From Halichoerus grypus (lineage: Eukaryota; Chordata; Mammalia; Carnivora; Phocidae), in contig NC_135718.1 in NCBI RefSeq assembly GCF_964656455.1, forward strand, positions 145,620,262-145,684,261: a stretch of 64,000 bases of DNA, given 5' to 3'. Position 1 is the first letter of the stretch. Every line of letters begins with the position of its first letter. The translations under genes and the position numbers were made by a program. The notes under the pieces were generated by a model. It ran no database searches. It was not told the origin of the DNA and worked only from the letters and a program-made list of their open reading frames with translations. This document shows positions 9,113 to 20,094 of the stretch, one piece after another.

Positions 9113-11349
9113 GTGTGTTGGACTCTACAGTGCTCCCTCCCAAAAGACGTGACACTTGATCTGGCCTTAAACAATCACTAAGATCTCCCCCAACAGCGAA
9201 CAACCACAGTTACCCAGGTAGAGAGAGCTAAAGGAAGGAAGTCACCGATATCAAATGGGGTCAGAGGCCACCACTTAAGGACAGACGCAGGCAGAGGCGG
9301 GAGAGGAGGTGGGAAGTGGGGGGCAACCTCGTGTGTCCTGTATGCAGCTCCAGGCAGTGACGAGCTGTGGAAATGGGGAACAACGTGATCCGATTTTGCC
9401 CTTGACATTTGCTGCTTTGATAGCATTGTGAAGGATGATGGGTTGGAAAAGTAAGATTCCCAGGCACTGATGAAATGTTACGGGGGAGGGACCGATAAAG
9501 AGATGATGACAGGAACCCAGCAGAGAGACGTGGAAGGCTGGAGCCAAGCCCTTGCCCCTCCCATCTGTGACATTTCAGTAACTAATGGAGATGCAGGGAA
9601 GCCCACAGGGTATATACTCGGAATTCTGAGAGTTGTCAGGAGACCTGCCTGAGCCCCTGACCATGATCCTTGGGACCACATAGTAGGTATGCATTTAACA
9701 GATCAGGCCCTGAAGGTTTGCAAATTCATAAGAGGATGTTTCAGAAACAGACCTGGTCCTCAAAGCTTCAAGGCCAATGGGGATTCTGATCTCCTTTGGG
9801 AAGGACCTGGATTCAAATTTCTCTGGACTCTGCCAAATATACATCCTCTAAATCAAAGGAAGAACCATCCCTGCCCAAACTGGCCTTTGACGCTGGACTG
9901 TCAAGAAAAACAGCAGGGTTCTCACACACCAACCGCTCTTGCCTGACCCAGGAAGAGGACCAGGCACCCCAGGTACTAGTCCCTTTAGACTGGATGGTCT
10001 GAGGCGTGGGGCTCAAGAGAACTGGGGCCACAGCAGCCCTCCGAGAAGACTGGGCTTGAGTCCAGCCCCCCGAAGGGAGCTGCCAGGGTGACAGGGAAAC
10101 ACACGGTGACAGAGTGTGACGACAAAGAAGTGACTTCACCGAGCCATCCCATCAGAGATAAACACAGGCCCTGCTGAGGCCTCGAGAGGCCCAGACAGAG
10201 GCCAAGAGGATGTGGAAAAAGTGAGATGTGCGCACCTGCTTGTGAGGAGCCGCCTTGACTGTAAAAGGGGTCACAACATGGAAATGATGACATTTCCTGT
10301 TCATTTGGGAAAATCGAGGCCTGGTTTCATCTTTACGTCCACCAAAAATCCACTTGTCTCCTTCAGCTCTCACCCCTTCTGTCTTTTCCTTCACCGACTC
10401 AGAAGGTGACAGGGACCACGCACCGCGTGCTAAGGGCTGGAGGCACCAGCCTGGCACCACGTGCATTCGCCTTAGTGACCAAGACAAGGAGACTGGGAGA
10501 TGATGGGGCTGGGTTTGCACACTGCCCTGTTCGGTCCCTCCCGGTTAAAACAATCTCTCATTTGTGTCTTTCTCTCAGCCCCCCACTCCTCTGTCCACTT
10601 ATTTTCATCTTTTTTCCCCTTTCTCTGTTTTTTTCTGGCTTATAAAATCTAGCTCGTGTGAGTAACGTTCATATGGTTATGAATACAGTCGGTTCTTTGT
10701 CATCTGTGATAATGAGAGGCGGGTCATGTGGATAACCCCAAACTGCAAACACTATTCATATACATGACTGAGGAACATTCCAGTCTGACTAACAGTCTAA
10801 TATTTGGTTTGGGCTGCACTCTCTGAGTATCCATTAGCTCGTCAGCAGGAAGGGCAGAGAGGTTAACCGGGCAAGCCTCGGGAAGGACGAAAGGACAGGA
10901 GCCGAGAGTACAAACACCGGCCAGGTCTCCTCCACTGAGCAATGGCCTCAGTGTGCACTAGATTTTGTTGGTTTGTGTGATGAACGCTGCAGTGGTCTGT
11001 GTGGATAACATGGCTGGGAACAGAGTGCAGGCTGTCATAAGAGAAGGTGATCATTTGCCAGAGGTTTGGAGAGACTGAGCCTCCAGACCAAGTAGGGTCA
11101 GTATCTCAGTTCCAGCGTGGCTCAGCCTGCAGGGACAGGGCAAGGACTCCTCACCAGGTTCTGCTGTCAGTTTGATGCCCCGTGGGTGTCCCTGCACTAA
11201 GGAAACCTTCTTGGATGTGTACAACACAAGACTGGATCCTATAGGAAATGTAAATTAGCTATACTCTAACACCCAGAGATAAGCACCATTAACGTTTTGG
11301 TTTATTATTTTTATTCTCTTTTCTAAGGTGACAGATGACAGGTGATGGT
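9113..11349. other. Largely unique intergenic sequence with a probable L2 relic
   Basis: Near 9360-9510 the text (AACGTGATCCGATTTTGCCC, GGGACCGATAAAGAGATGA) resembles the antisense L2 3' region, moderately supported. The rest, including 10150-10650 and 10720-11050, is unrecognised. Frames of up to 122 codons on either strand overlap each other and carry no visible domain. No CpG island is apparent. Confidence 0.45.
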
Positions 11350-11390
11350 TAGATAGATAGATGGATGGATAGATAGGTAGAAAGATAGAT

Positions 11391-11437
<47 letters not shown>

Positions 11438-11507
11438 GATAGATAGATGATAGATAGATGATTGATGATAGATAGCTAGATAGATGATAGATAGATGATA
11501 GATAGAT

Positions 11508-11546
<39 letters not shown>

Positions 11547-11555
11547 GATAGATAG
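11350..11555. repeat. Interrupted (GATA)n microsatellite
   Basis: About 205 bases of GATA/TAGA tetranucleotide, with uninterrupted blocks separated by GATGATAGATAGAT variants and GGAT units near 11361-11371. Weaker GATA-like units continue to about 11605. The minus-strand frame is an artefactual Ile/Tyr/Leu/Ser repeat. The compound structure resembles highly length-polymorphic mammalian STRs. Confidence 0.97.
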
Positions 11556-11605
11556 GCAAGTAGCGAAATAGATGCTACCTAGACAGATATAAAAGGTAGA
11601 TAGAT

Positions 11606-11940
11606 GTTCCATGTATAGCTTTATATTTTACATTTTACTTATATAGTCTTGTAAGCATTTTTATATCATTTGGTTTTTCTAATGTCTATAACATTTAATT
11701 TTATGCATGCATAGTCATTTATTAAATTTCTATATTATCGAGATATTGTTTCCAATTCTTTGCTTATTGTATACAATAATGCAATGAAAATCCTCCTGCA
11801 CAGATATTTCTTTGAATCGTTGAGTTGTTCCTTAGCAGAGATTCCTTTTAAAATGAATTTCAGAAAAAAAAATGAATTTCAGGGTAAAGGGGTACAAAGA
11901 TTTTTAAGGCTCTTGAATCAATTATCAAAAAGTTTTCTAG
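11606..11940 (-). mobile_element. Old antisense L1 relic, 3' part
   Basis: AT-rich text resembling reverse-complement L1 3' sequence, including CTTATTGTATACAATAATGC and ATGAAAATCCTCCTGCACAG. It appears to continue at 12988 after the RPS6 retrocopy, so the retrocopy landed inside it. Family and left end are uncertain. Confidence 0.55.
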
Positions 11941-12974
11941 CTCTTTTTCATGGCTCTTCAGAGGCAGTGGGCTGCTTTGGGATGAGGCTGAACATCTACC
12001 TCCCAGCCACTGGCTGCCAGAAACTCACTGAAGTGGATGATGTTTGCAAACTTCTTACCTTTCGTGAGAAGCATGTCGCCACAGAAGTTGCTGCTGACGC
12101 TCTGGGTGAAGAATGGGAGGGTTCTGTGGTGTGAACTCCTGGTGGGAAGGACAAACAAAGTTTCCCCATGAAGCAGGTGTCTCCACCCGTGGCCGGATCC
12201 ACCTGCTACTGAGTGAAGGGCGTTCCTGTCCCAGACCAAGGAGGACTGGAGAAAGAAAGCACACATCTGTGGATGCCAATCTGGGGGTTCTCAACTTGGT
12301 CCTTGTAAGAAAAGGGGGAGAAGGATATTCCTGGCCTCACTGATTCTACTTACCTCATCATCTGGGGCCCAAAAGAGCTGGCAGAATCCACAGACCTTTC
12401 AGTCTCTCTAAGAAGATGCTGCCCACCAGTATGTTGTGAGCAAGCCCCTAAACAAGGAAGGTAAGAAACCTGGGACCAAAGCAGCCTGGATTCAGCGTCT
12501 TGTTACTTCGCGCACCCTGCCACACAAACGTGGGCGTATTGCTCTGAAGAAACAGCGTACAGAGAAAAATAAGGAAGAAGCTGTAGAATATGCTAAACTT
12601 TTGATCAAGAAAATGAAGGGGCAAAGAAAAATGCCAGGAACAGATTGCCAAGAGACGGAGTCCTCTCTGTCCTCTCCAACGGTTTCACCTCTGAGTCTGA
12701 GTCCAACCAAAAAGGAGATGTTCAAGGGGCACCTGGGTGGCTCAGTCAGTTAAGCGGCTGCCTTCGGCTCAGGTCATGATCCCAGGGTCCTGGGATCGAG
12801 CCCCACATCAGGCTCCCTGCTCAGCGGGAAGCCTGCTTCTCCCTCTGCCACTCCCCCTGCTTGTGTTCCCTCTCTCGCTGTGTCTCTCTCTGTCAAATAA
12901 ATAAAATCTTTAAAAAAAAAAAAAAAGATGTTCAAGAGTAACAAATAAATAAGATCAGCCAGCAGAAAAGAGAG
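11941..12974 (+). pseudogene. RPS6: Processed pseudogene of ribosomal protein S6 (RPS6 retrocopy)
   Basis: RPS6 is a 249-residue protein of the small ribosomal subunit and a target of S6 kinase; this copy cannot make it. The retrocopy starts at the cap-like pyrimidine stretch CTCTTTTTC, has a 5' UTR of about 40 bases and keeps the ATG at 11982. The first 50 codons match RPS6, including PATGCQKL and [13 protein letters not shown]. Codon 51 (Arg) is TGA at 12132-12134, consistent with CpG decay of CGA. Later there are single-base deletions (near 12178 and 12412) and a deletion of about 15 bases near 12262. The C-terminal half is again readable from 12436 ([30 protein letters not shown]). No introns are present. 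A Can-SINE splits the 3' UTR at 12727-12925, and the AATAAA end follows at 12944. The 13-mer AAAAGTTTTCTAG flanks the insert (11928-11940 and 12975-12987). Confidence 0.97.
12727..12925 (+). mobile_element. Can-SINE inside the RPS6 pseudogene 3' UTR
   Basis: A complete SINE from GGGCACCTGGGTGGCTCAG through GGGATCGAGCCCC and a CT-rich block to TCAAATAAATAAAATC and an A tail. The 11-mer AGATGTTCAAG at 12716-12726 and 12926-12936 is a perfect target-site duplication. It is younger than the pseudogene it interrupts. Confidence 0.97.
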
Positions 12975-12987
12975 AAAAGTTTTCTAG

Positions 12988-13545
12988 GTAAGCGGCAACA
13001 ATTTATATTTTTATTAGCGGTGTAAGTAGCAAACACTTGCCACCATTAAAAGTTATGTTTCATAATGATTAGAACTTTACATAGGTAAAAATGTGATAAT
13101 TTGATGTTTTAATTAGGATTTCTTTGCATTTATTTTGCCAACATTTTTCCTATACTTATAGAACTCTCAATTTATAATGCTGCCCATTTTTCTATTGGAG
13201 ATTCTTATTTATATAAGCTATTCTTTTTTTATAAGATATTCTTATGAAATTTTTCTGTGCTGATTTTTTTTTCTTCATTTGTTTTTGGTCTTTTAATTTT
13301 GTTGATGATTCTAATATTGAATATTTTTAGTTTAATTGTCCTCAAATCTTTGCTTTTACTTTGTAATTTCCTCCATGCTTTTATGTTTATATTTCCTTCT
13401 CCACTTTAAAGACTAGAGAATATGTATTCATATTTCCTGCTTGCTTTGTTTTATTTTTTGTATTAAACTTTATAATTCATGTTGTGCTTATTTTGCACAT
13501 AGGATGAGGTGAGGATTTTACCGGAGATCATTCTCCAAACTATTG
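12988..13545 (-). mobile_element. Old antisense L1 relic, continuation
   Basis: AT- and T-rich text of the reverse-complement L1 ORF2/3' type (for example ATTTTTCTATTGGAGATTC and ATAAGATATTCTTATG). It continues the L1 interrupted by the RPS6 copy. It carries no coding potential. Confidence 0.55.
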
Positions 13546-14874
13546 ACTAATCCATTGGTTTGTGATGTTTCCTTATCACATATTACATTCCCATACATAC
13601 AGTACACACCTTGATGCATCACCCAGACTTCCCCCTCAGGAATGAAGGACTTACTCCTCCAGCTGCAGGAAGATAGCCCTCAGTTGCCAGGCCTCTCTGG
13701 AAATTGCGTCAACAGAAAAAAACTGCCCGGTCCTGGGTCACATCTCCTTCCAGGGGCAGCCATCAACCAGTGATTGGTTGATATGGGACTACAAAGATCC
13801 TTTCCCCCCAACTAAGGAGAAATCTGACGGCCCTCTTAGCCCCACAGCTTCCTGTGTGGCTGAAGCCTATGTTGGGACTAAATCATAGCTCAGTTTCTCC
13901 CTTTGCCTGATTTCACTTCCATCCCCTACTTCCTTCCATGCTGATGCTAAGGGCACTCCCTAACCAACCTAATCCTGCAACCTAATCACCCTCCCAGAGT
14001 CCCAGGAACACAGCCTTTGACATACATACATAGCAACCCACAATCTATAACCCACAATGCCAAAAGTTCTGAAAACTGAAAGCTCTTTATCATGAGTTTG
14101 GTGTCAACATTCATTTGGGAGAAAAATATGACCCATATCAGTAGGAGGCCATTTATAGTTTTGATGTATTCTGCCCACTTTTATTATAGAAATATCAGTG
14201 TAGCTGATTATGGGGTCCTGGTCCAGACTCCACTGAAAGTATTAAATATTATTTAGGATACAACCAGATTACCTTTCTAAAATACAAATTTCAAATTCCA
14301 AAACACACCTAGCCCCAAGAGTTTCAGATAAGACATTGTGGACCAATACAGAGTGTATTTTGAAACTTGCCTTGAGGCAGGTGTCCTTTTAATTGCAATA
14401 TCATCATTAAGCATTTTGAAATCTAATAAATTAAAGTCTCTCCTTCAGCACTGCTATTCTTTTACAAAAATAACTTTTGTTATTCCCACCCATTTTACTC
14501 TTTGAAATTAACTTCAGAATCATTTACCAAATTACCCTCCAAACTGAGATTTTCACTGACATAATATTAAGCACAAAAATTAATCTGAGAATTAATATCT
14601 TCAAAGTATTTAACCATCCCATTTAAGAACATGAGAAACCTATCCCTTTGTTTAGGTTTACTTATATATTTTCAGCTGGATCTAGGTGGATTTTAAAATT
14701 TCTTCAGATAAGAAATATATTTTGTTGGGGTTTACAGCAATGACTTAGCATTAGTTGTTATTCTGAAAGAAACTAAAAACTTTGTCTACGTTAATTCTCC
14801 TAATTGGTTATTATTTGTTAATAGAAAAAATAATTTCTTCATAGGTTTACTTTCTATTGCCTCCCTGAATAGAC
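13546..14874. other. Intergenic stretch with a possible LTR-like relic
   Basis: At about 13600-14050 the text (CAGCCATCAACCAGTGATTG; GATGCTAAGGGCACTCCCTA) is reminiscent of old mammalian retroviral LTR ends, weakly supported. From 14060 to 14870 it is AT-rich and unrecognised. No open frame of note. Confidence 0.4.
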
Positions 14875-15232
14875 CGAATGTTTGTGTCCCCTCACAAATT
14901 CATATAGTATTGAAACCTACCCCCCAGTGTGATGGTGTTTGGGAGTGGGGCTTTGGGAGGGGAGTAGGTCTTGAGAGCAGAGTCCTCATGATTAGTGGGA
15001 TTAGTGCCCGTATAAAAGAAATCCAGAGAGTTCTCTTGCCCCTTTTTATCATGTGAGGTCATAGGGAGAAGACAGCTGTTTACCAACCAGGAGGTGGGCT
15101 CCTACCAGACGCTGAATCTGCCGGTACCTTAATCTTGGACTCTACGGCATCCAGAACTGTGAGAAATAAATGTGTGTTGTTTAAGCTTCAGTCTGTGGTA
15201 TTTTGTTCTAACAGCCTGAATGGGCTAAAACA
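14875..15232 (+). mobile_element. Solo LTR of the MaLR/MLT1 type (ERVL-MaLR)
   Basis: Reads nearly end to end like a mammalian MaLR-type LTR: GAATGTTTGTGTCCCCTCAC, CCCAGTGTGATGGTGTTTGG, GATTAGTGCCCGTATAAAAG (TATA region), GACGCTGAATCTGCCGG, CCAGAACTGTGAGAAATAAA (polyadenylation signal AATAAA) and the end CAGCCTGAATGGGCTAAAACA. No internal retroviral sequence follows, so it is a solo or non-autonomous remnant. Confidence 0.85.
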
Positions 15233-15885
15233 TTTCCTTTCTGAAATTACATTAATTCTAAGAAATTTTCAATTGGATTTCCTTGAATTTTCCCTATATT
15301 TACTTATGTCATCTGCAAATAATGGTAATTTTGTTCTCTCATTGAATATTCATGCACCTTCTTTCCATTTTCTACCACATTGTGCTGGACATTATGTTCA
15401 TAATGATGTGAAATGCTGATGGCAGGGGTAGGAATTCTGATCAGCTTTCCAATTTTAATTGGAATTGTCCCTAGTGCTACACCATTAAACATCATGCTGG
15501 CTTAGACTTCAAGACACTTACTCTTAATCATCTACAGAAATATTATATTCTTAGCTTTCTAAGAGTTTCCTTTTCTTCCATGAGAAATAGGTTACACTGT
15601 ATCTTATATTTTTATATCTTCAGAAATTACTATGTTTTTCTCTTTTGAAATACTGCTATGAAGTAATATACTAATCGATTTCCTACTCGTAAACCATTCT
15701 TGAATTTCAGGATAGACTATTTCATTGTAGTGGGTGAGTTGCACCAATTCTTTACAGAAATATGGATTTTCACATACATTTTTATAACTGAGATCAGTCT
15801 ATTGGTAAAGGTTCTCAGATGTGAGGCAGCAGAATCATCACCCGGGGAACAATTTAAAAATGAAGAGCACACAACCCAGAAGCTG
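15233..15885 (-). mobile_element. Antisense L1 ORF2 relic
   Basis: Reverse-complement L1 ORF2 text: CTTATGTCATCTGCAAATAA, then TGGCAGGGGTAGGAATTCTG, then ACCATTAAACATCATGCTGG, then TTAGCTTTCTAAGAGTTTCC. This is the recognisable reverse-transcriptase C-terminal order in antisense. It is interrupted by a sense L1 at 15890 and appears to resume after 16570. Confidence 0.72.
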
Positions 15886-15889
15886 TGAC

Positions 15890-16570
15890 AGAAAAGAAAG
15901 ATAAATTTGATTTTTGAATTTTAATTCTCCAATAGGAAAAGAAGCCCCCTTGCCAAAAGACAAATAGAAATTTGTTAAAAACAGCAAATTGAAGATCAAT
16001 TCCATATTTTACAAAGTGCTCAAGCAATCAATTACAAAAAGGAGAAGAAATCCAATAGTAAAGAGAATAATTACAAACAGGTAGTTTACAGGGGCTGGGG
16101 CAGGAAGAAAAACTATTAAGTAGACAATATAATTTGAAATAGTTCCCAAACTTTTTGATAGTTAAAGAAATACAACTCAAAACTAAAATAGATATTATTT
16201 TAAGTCTATTAATATAGCAAAATTCCAAACATTTGATGCCACCAGTCCAGGCAAGGATATGGGGAAACAGGCACTTGTATTCCTTATTGTTTCTAGAGAA
16301 GGCTTGGCAATAACTCTCAAATTAAAAATCCATGTACATTAGATCCAGCAATTCTGCTGCTAAGAATTTACCATATGGGTGTATTCACACAATATATGTA
16401 GAAAGTGCAAAAGTAAACCAAGACAACCAATGTATTTACCAATCTGTCTTAATTTTAAAACATATCCTTTTGATGGAATAGTATGTTGCCATTAGAAAGA
16501 AATAGATTTCTGCGTACCGATAGGGAAAATTTCCAATATAGATTATTAAATGAAGGGACGCAAATTGAAG
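15890..16570 (+). mobile_element. Sense L1 relic: ORF2 C-terminus and 3' part
   Basis: Text follows the terminal ORF2 of an old L1: TCCAGGCAAGGATATGGGGA, AAACAGGCACTTGTATTCC, ATCCAGCAATTCTGCTGCTA, GGAATAGTATGTTGCCATTA and the ATCTCTATGTACTGATATGG equivalent. It lies in the opposite orientation between two pieces of antisense L1, implying a nested insertion. It is full of stops. Confidence 0.75.
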
Positions 16571-16830
16571 ACTAATTTTCTTCTCTACCATGTCTATTTT
16601 ACAGCCTGTTTCTTACTTCTCAATTTTATTTCTGAGTACTCTCTCACTTTTCCCTGAGTATCCTTTACCTATTTTATACATATTTTTAAAGAAGCTGCCC
16701 CTTGAACTTTTTAATCAACACTAATTATTCTGTTTCTATTCTCTAATTCTTTAATATCTGCTTTTATCCTTATTATTTATTTCCCCTATTTTACTTACAT
16801 TTGTTTTGTTGCTTTTGAAACATAAAACTG

Positions 16831-17035
16831 GAGATGCCTGGGTGGCTCTGTTGGTTGGGTGACAGACTCTTGGTTTCGGCTTGGGTCCTGATCGGTGATC
16901 TCAGGGGTCGTGAGATTGGCCCTCAGGGCTCCATGCTCTGCGTGGAGTCTGCTTGAGATTCATTCTCTCTTCCCCTCTGCTTCTCCCCCTGCTCGTGCTC
17001 GCTCTCTCTCTCTCTAAAATAAATAAATCAATATC
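16831..17035 (+). mobile_element. Can-SINE (diverged copy)
   Basis: Starts GAGATGCCTGGGTGGCTCTG and has GTGGAGTCTGCTTGAGATTC, a (CT)n run and an AAATAAATAAATC tail. The perfect 17-mer TTTGAAACATAAAACTG flanks it at 16814-16830 and 17036-17052. The head differs from the usual GGGGCACCTGGG and the B-box region is mutated, suggesting an older copy. Confidence 0.96.
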
Positions 17036-17341
17036 TTTGAAACATAAAACTGTCACTCACTCTTTCCTATTTAATCACGAAAGTATATGTTACTGATTTT
17101 GACTATAATATTCGCTTCATGTGATAATTTTCTAAATAACTTTCTCAGTATTAGTTCATGATCTGTAGTGATAATTTTACTTTCCCTTTAGCTCAGTAGT
17201 TATTTAAGGAATTTTAAAGAAATTATCACCTGATTAAATGTATTTGTTTGTTTTAGTTATTTAAATCTGATAAAAAGCCGAAGTTGTCAGAAAACGTAAT
17301 TATGCTATATCCATATTTTGAAATCCGTTGAGGTTTTCTTT

Positions 17342-17541
17342 TTTTTTTTAAGATTATTTATTTATTTATTTGACAGAGAGAGAGACAGTGAGAGAGGGAA
17401 CACAAGCAGGGGGAGTGGAAGAGGGAGAAGCAGGCTTCCCGTGGAGCAGGGAGTCCGATGGGGGGGCTCAATCCCAGGACCCCGGGATCATGCCTTGAGC
17501 CCAAGGCAGACACTTAACGACTGAGCCACCCAGGCACCCCA
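17342..17541 (-). mobile_element. Can-SINE
   Basis: On the minus strand: GGGTGCCTGGGTGGCTCAG, a CT-rich middle, AAATAAATAAATAATC and an A tail. The 12-mer GAGGTTTTCTTT at 17330-17341 and 17542-17553 is the target-site duplication. The host is antisense L1. Confidence 0.95.
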
Positions 17542-17924
17542 GAGGTTTTCTTTGTGTCCTTAAAAATCCTGTTCTTGTTTTGTGAACATTCTACATGCAT
17601 ATTCTATTTTCAATAGATATGTATTAATTCATTCTTGTTAAATAATATTTATTATTTAATCCTGCTAAATTATATTATCTATCTTCATCCTTGATTTTTG
17701 GTTCCCTAATCTTTCAAAATACAAGAGGGGTGAGGTAAATTTTCTTTCCTACACTACTGTGTTTCTTTTATTATAAGTGTATCTTTCATTTTTGAGCTCA
17801 ATTTTACTGTCTTTAAGTTATTAAAATATATGCTTGGTATGTTTTAGCTTCTTCGTTTTAGTCATGAAGTCGTTCAGCAAATATTCATTTAATGCTCACT
17901 CTGTTCAGTAACAGTCGACAGAGC

Positions 17925-18215
17925 CACCTGATACAGTTCTGGCCGGTAAAATGAAGCACAATTCTGCCATGGTATCTGATTCTCCACTTTCTCTTTCTTC
18001 CTGGCTGGATGCAGTCAACCGGCTGGAGCCACAGCAGTTACCTTGTGAGCAGGAGGGCAGGACCAAGACTTACAGATCTATCTCCCAAGATTATTTACTT
18101 CCTGAAACAACACCACCAACCAGCTACCTCTGGAATTTTTGTTGTAAGAGAAAAATAAATCCCTATTGTTGGATATACTGTTTGTTGGCTATTGTGTGCT
18201 TACAACTGAATACAT
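17925..18215 (+). mobile_element. LTR-like ancient repeat
   Basis: The series CAGTTCTGGCCGGTAAAATG, TTCCTGGCTGGATGCAGTCA, GCCACAGCAGTTACCTTGTG, ACCTCTGGAATTTTTGTTG and GAGAAAAATAAATCCCTATT resembles a common mammalian LTR-like repeat ending in an AATAAA signal and a TTTAAGCCACTG-like tail. I cannot fix the family name. The 141-codon open frame over 17951-18376 crosses it and is not a real gene. Confidence 0.55.
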
Positions 18216-18443
18216 TCCTAATTAATATGTCTTTACATCTACTTCAGATTTTTCAGAAACATTTGAAACTACAATTTTTTAATTTTAAAAGTAAGTACCC
18301 TGCACTAATTCTCCATGTAACAAAAGAAATTAGGATACTATTAACTATCTTCATTTTCCAATCTTTAGAAGTGTAATTTGTGAAATCAAAATTTTGTTTT
18401 GGTTAAATTTTTGCATTAAATGTTTTTTATATCATGTTACTTT

Positions 18444-18639
18444 CTTTTTTTAAGATTTTGTTTATTTATTTGACAGAGAGAGGCACAGCGACAGAGGGAA
18501 CACAAGCAGGGGGAGTGGCAGAGGGAAAAGCAGGCTTCCCGCTGAGCAGGGAGCCCGATGTGGGGCTCGATCCCAGGCCCCTGAGATCATGACCTGAGCC
18601 AAAGGCAGATGCTTAACGACTGAGCCACCTAGGTGCCCC
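18444..18639 (-). mobile_element. Can-SINE
   Basis: On the minus strand it reads GGGCACCTAGGTGGCTCAG, GGGATCGAGCCCC and a TGACAAATAAATAAAC-type tail. The perfect 16-mer TATATCATGTTACTTT at 18428-18443 and 18640-18655 is the target-site duplication. Confidence 0.96.
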
Positions 18640-18655
18640 TATATCATGTTACTTT

Positions 18656-20094
18656 TGCATTGAATTTTGTAATCATAATTGTAACAATTATTTAGAATTA
18701 ACATTTTTTGCTCAATGTTATCAGTTTACACCATAGTTCTTTAATGGTTGGATTTGTCCATTCATGGGTAACAGTGTTGACTCACCTTTCAAGCAGCTGT
18801 CATATGTCTTTAGGCACATTTGCTAACATCCACAAGAGTGCTATTTTTCTTTGAAATCCTTCCATGATTAAAAATGCCTTTCTTTGGCCTTTAAGCATGA
18901 ACATGTTAGACAATAACCTTTTGTATAACTGTAAGAACTCTTGGGTTAACATTTTTCATCAAACTCTTACCTGTTTAATTCTAATGAAGTTTTTATAAAA
19001 TATTAGGAAGAAGAGCCTAAAGGTAGCACAAATTTTTTTCTTTGTTAGACTATATTGTTTTTTCATTCTTAAAAAAAAAAAAAAGAGTTGCAAGAATGTG
19101 CTACCTATCAATAATTTATCCTGGAAACCCCTTGGATCACAACTCACATGATTGTGAAGTAATGATGATGTTGATGTTGATGATAATGGTGATGATTTTA
19201 GCTCAGGAAAGTTTTCTTCTATGTATCTTTCCTTATTCCTTCTTTTGTTTTGATCTCTTTCTTCTGAATGTTGCTTGTCTAAAATTGGTTTTCTGTTCTC
19301 TATATCTCAGTCTAATTTTTTACATCTTTTTTTTTCAGCATTTATAGCCAGATATATTTGTCTACAATATATCTCTACATCACCATTGTCTCTCCATCAC
19401 TGACTTGATTCTCTGCATTACCTATTCTCATTACTCTCGAGGCATATTTTAATTCTTCCATTGCATTTTTAAGTTCCCAGAATTCTCTTCCTGACTCTGT
19501 CAGATCCTTTTTCATGTCTGTTGTCATTCCAGAGGCCACTTTTATCTCATCTCTCAACTTTTGCTTCACATGCTCACACTTTCTCCAATTTATTGAGAAC
19601 ACAAAGAGAACATAGTCTAGGTGATTTTTCTTCCCTTCTACATATGCTTTTTCTCACATGGTATTGTCCTTGGACAATATGGACTTATGAACAACTGGAC
19701 TATTTTTTTATTGACTTCATATTATCTTTCTGTTTGTTCATCCTTGACTAATGGAACTTGAGGATTTATTTTGCCACCTGAGTATTCCTTAATGGGTTGT
19801 TCTTTCCAGACATTAGCAAATAATTGACTGATAACCTTCTTTCCTGGTTGTTGTAACTTGGCATCTGAATCATCATAGCTGCTTTGATGGAAAAGTGGAA
19901 TAAGGTGAGTCAAGTACAGGTTTCTTGCTGCCACCTTACCCGGAACCTCTGCCTTTTTCTAAAACGGGAAACCTCATGATTCGTGGATGCAAATGACAGA
20001 TCGCAAAACAATTTTTCTTTCACTTAACAGTGATTTAAAAGGTGAGCCAGTAAGTTTGATTGCTGGTACACTATACCCAATCTGAAGGAGGGAA
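18656..20094. other. AT-rich intergenic sequence, mostly unrecognised
   Basis: No gene is seen. An A14 run lies near 19071-19084 and a GATGATGTTGATG-like low-complexity patch near 19163-19197. A possible L1 ORF1 relic at 19375-19602 is listed separately. Confidence 0.45.
19375..19602 (-). mobile_element. Possible L1 ORF1 coiled-coil relic
   Basis: The minus strand keeps 75 codons open with a heavily charged, heptad-like composition (ELKNAMEELK, then NAENQVSDGE). This resembles the coiled-coil of old L1 ORF1 proteins, where ELKN and AEERISELED-like strings are typical. Flanking text is too diverged for me to extend it. It could also be a chance charged frame. Confidence 0.4.

Larger units (their letters stand above)
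16571..17890 (-). mobile_element. Antisense L1 ORF2 relic, continuation, split by two Can-SINEs
   Basis: Three L1 pieces (16571-16830, 17053-17329, 17554-17890) read as antisense ORF2: AAGCTGCCCCTTGAACTTTT, TAATATCTGCTTTTATCCTT and CTACATGCATATTCTATTTT. Two Can-SINEs, each with its own target duplication, interrupt it. It is probably the same element as 15233-15885. Confidence 0.68.

Noticed and set aside
11349..11612. Ile-Tyr-Leu-Ser repeat frame; also considered as a CRISPR-like array
   Set aside because: It is a tetranucleotide GATA microsatellite with no unique spacers, and the genome is mammalian.
12436..12753. Possible functional RPS6-like ORF of 105 codons
   Set aside because: It is the C-terminal half of the RPS6 retrocopy; the upstream part has a stop and frameshifts, and the frame ends inside a SINE.
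12727..12925. tRNA gene at SINE heads (GGGGCACCTGGGTGGCTCAG...GGGATCGAGCCCC)
   Set aside because: These are the tRNA-derived 5' parts of Can-SINEs, with A-box and B-box-like text, no cloverleaf and the same structure at 17 sites.
17951..18376. 141-codon plus frame
   Set aside because: It overlaps an LTR-like repeat and has no recognisable domain.
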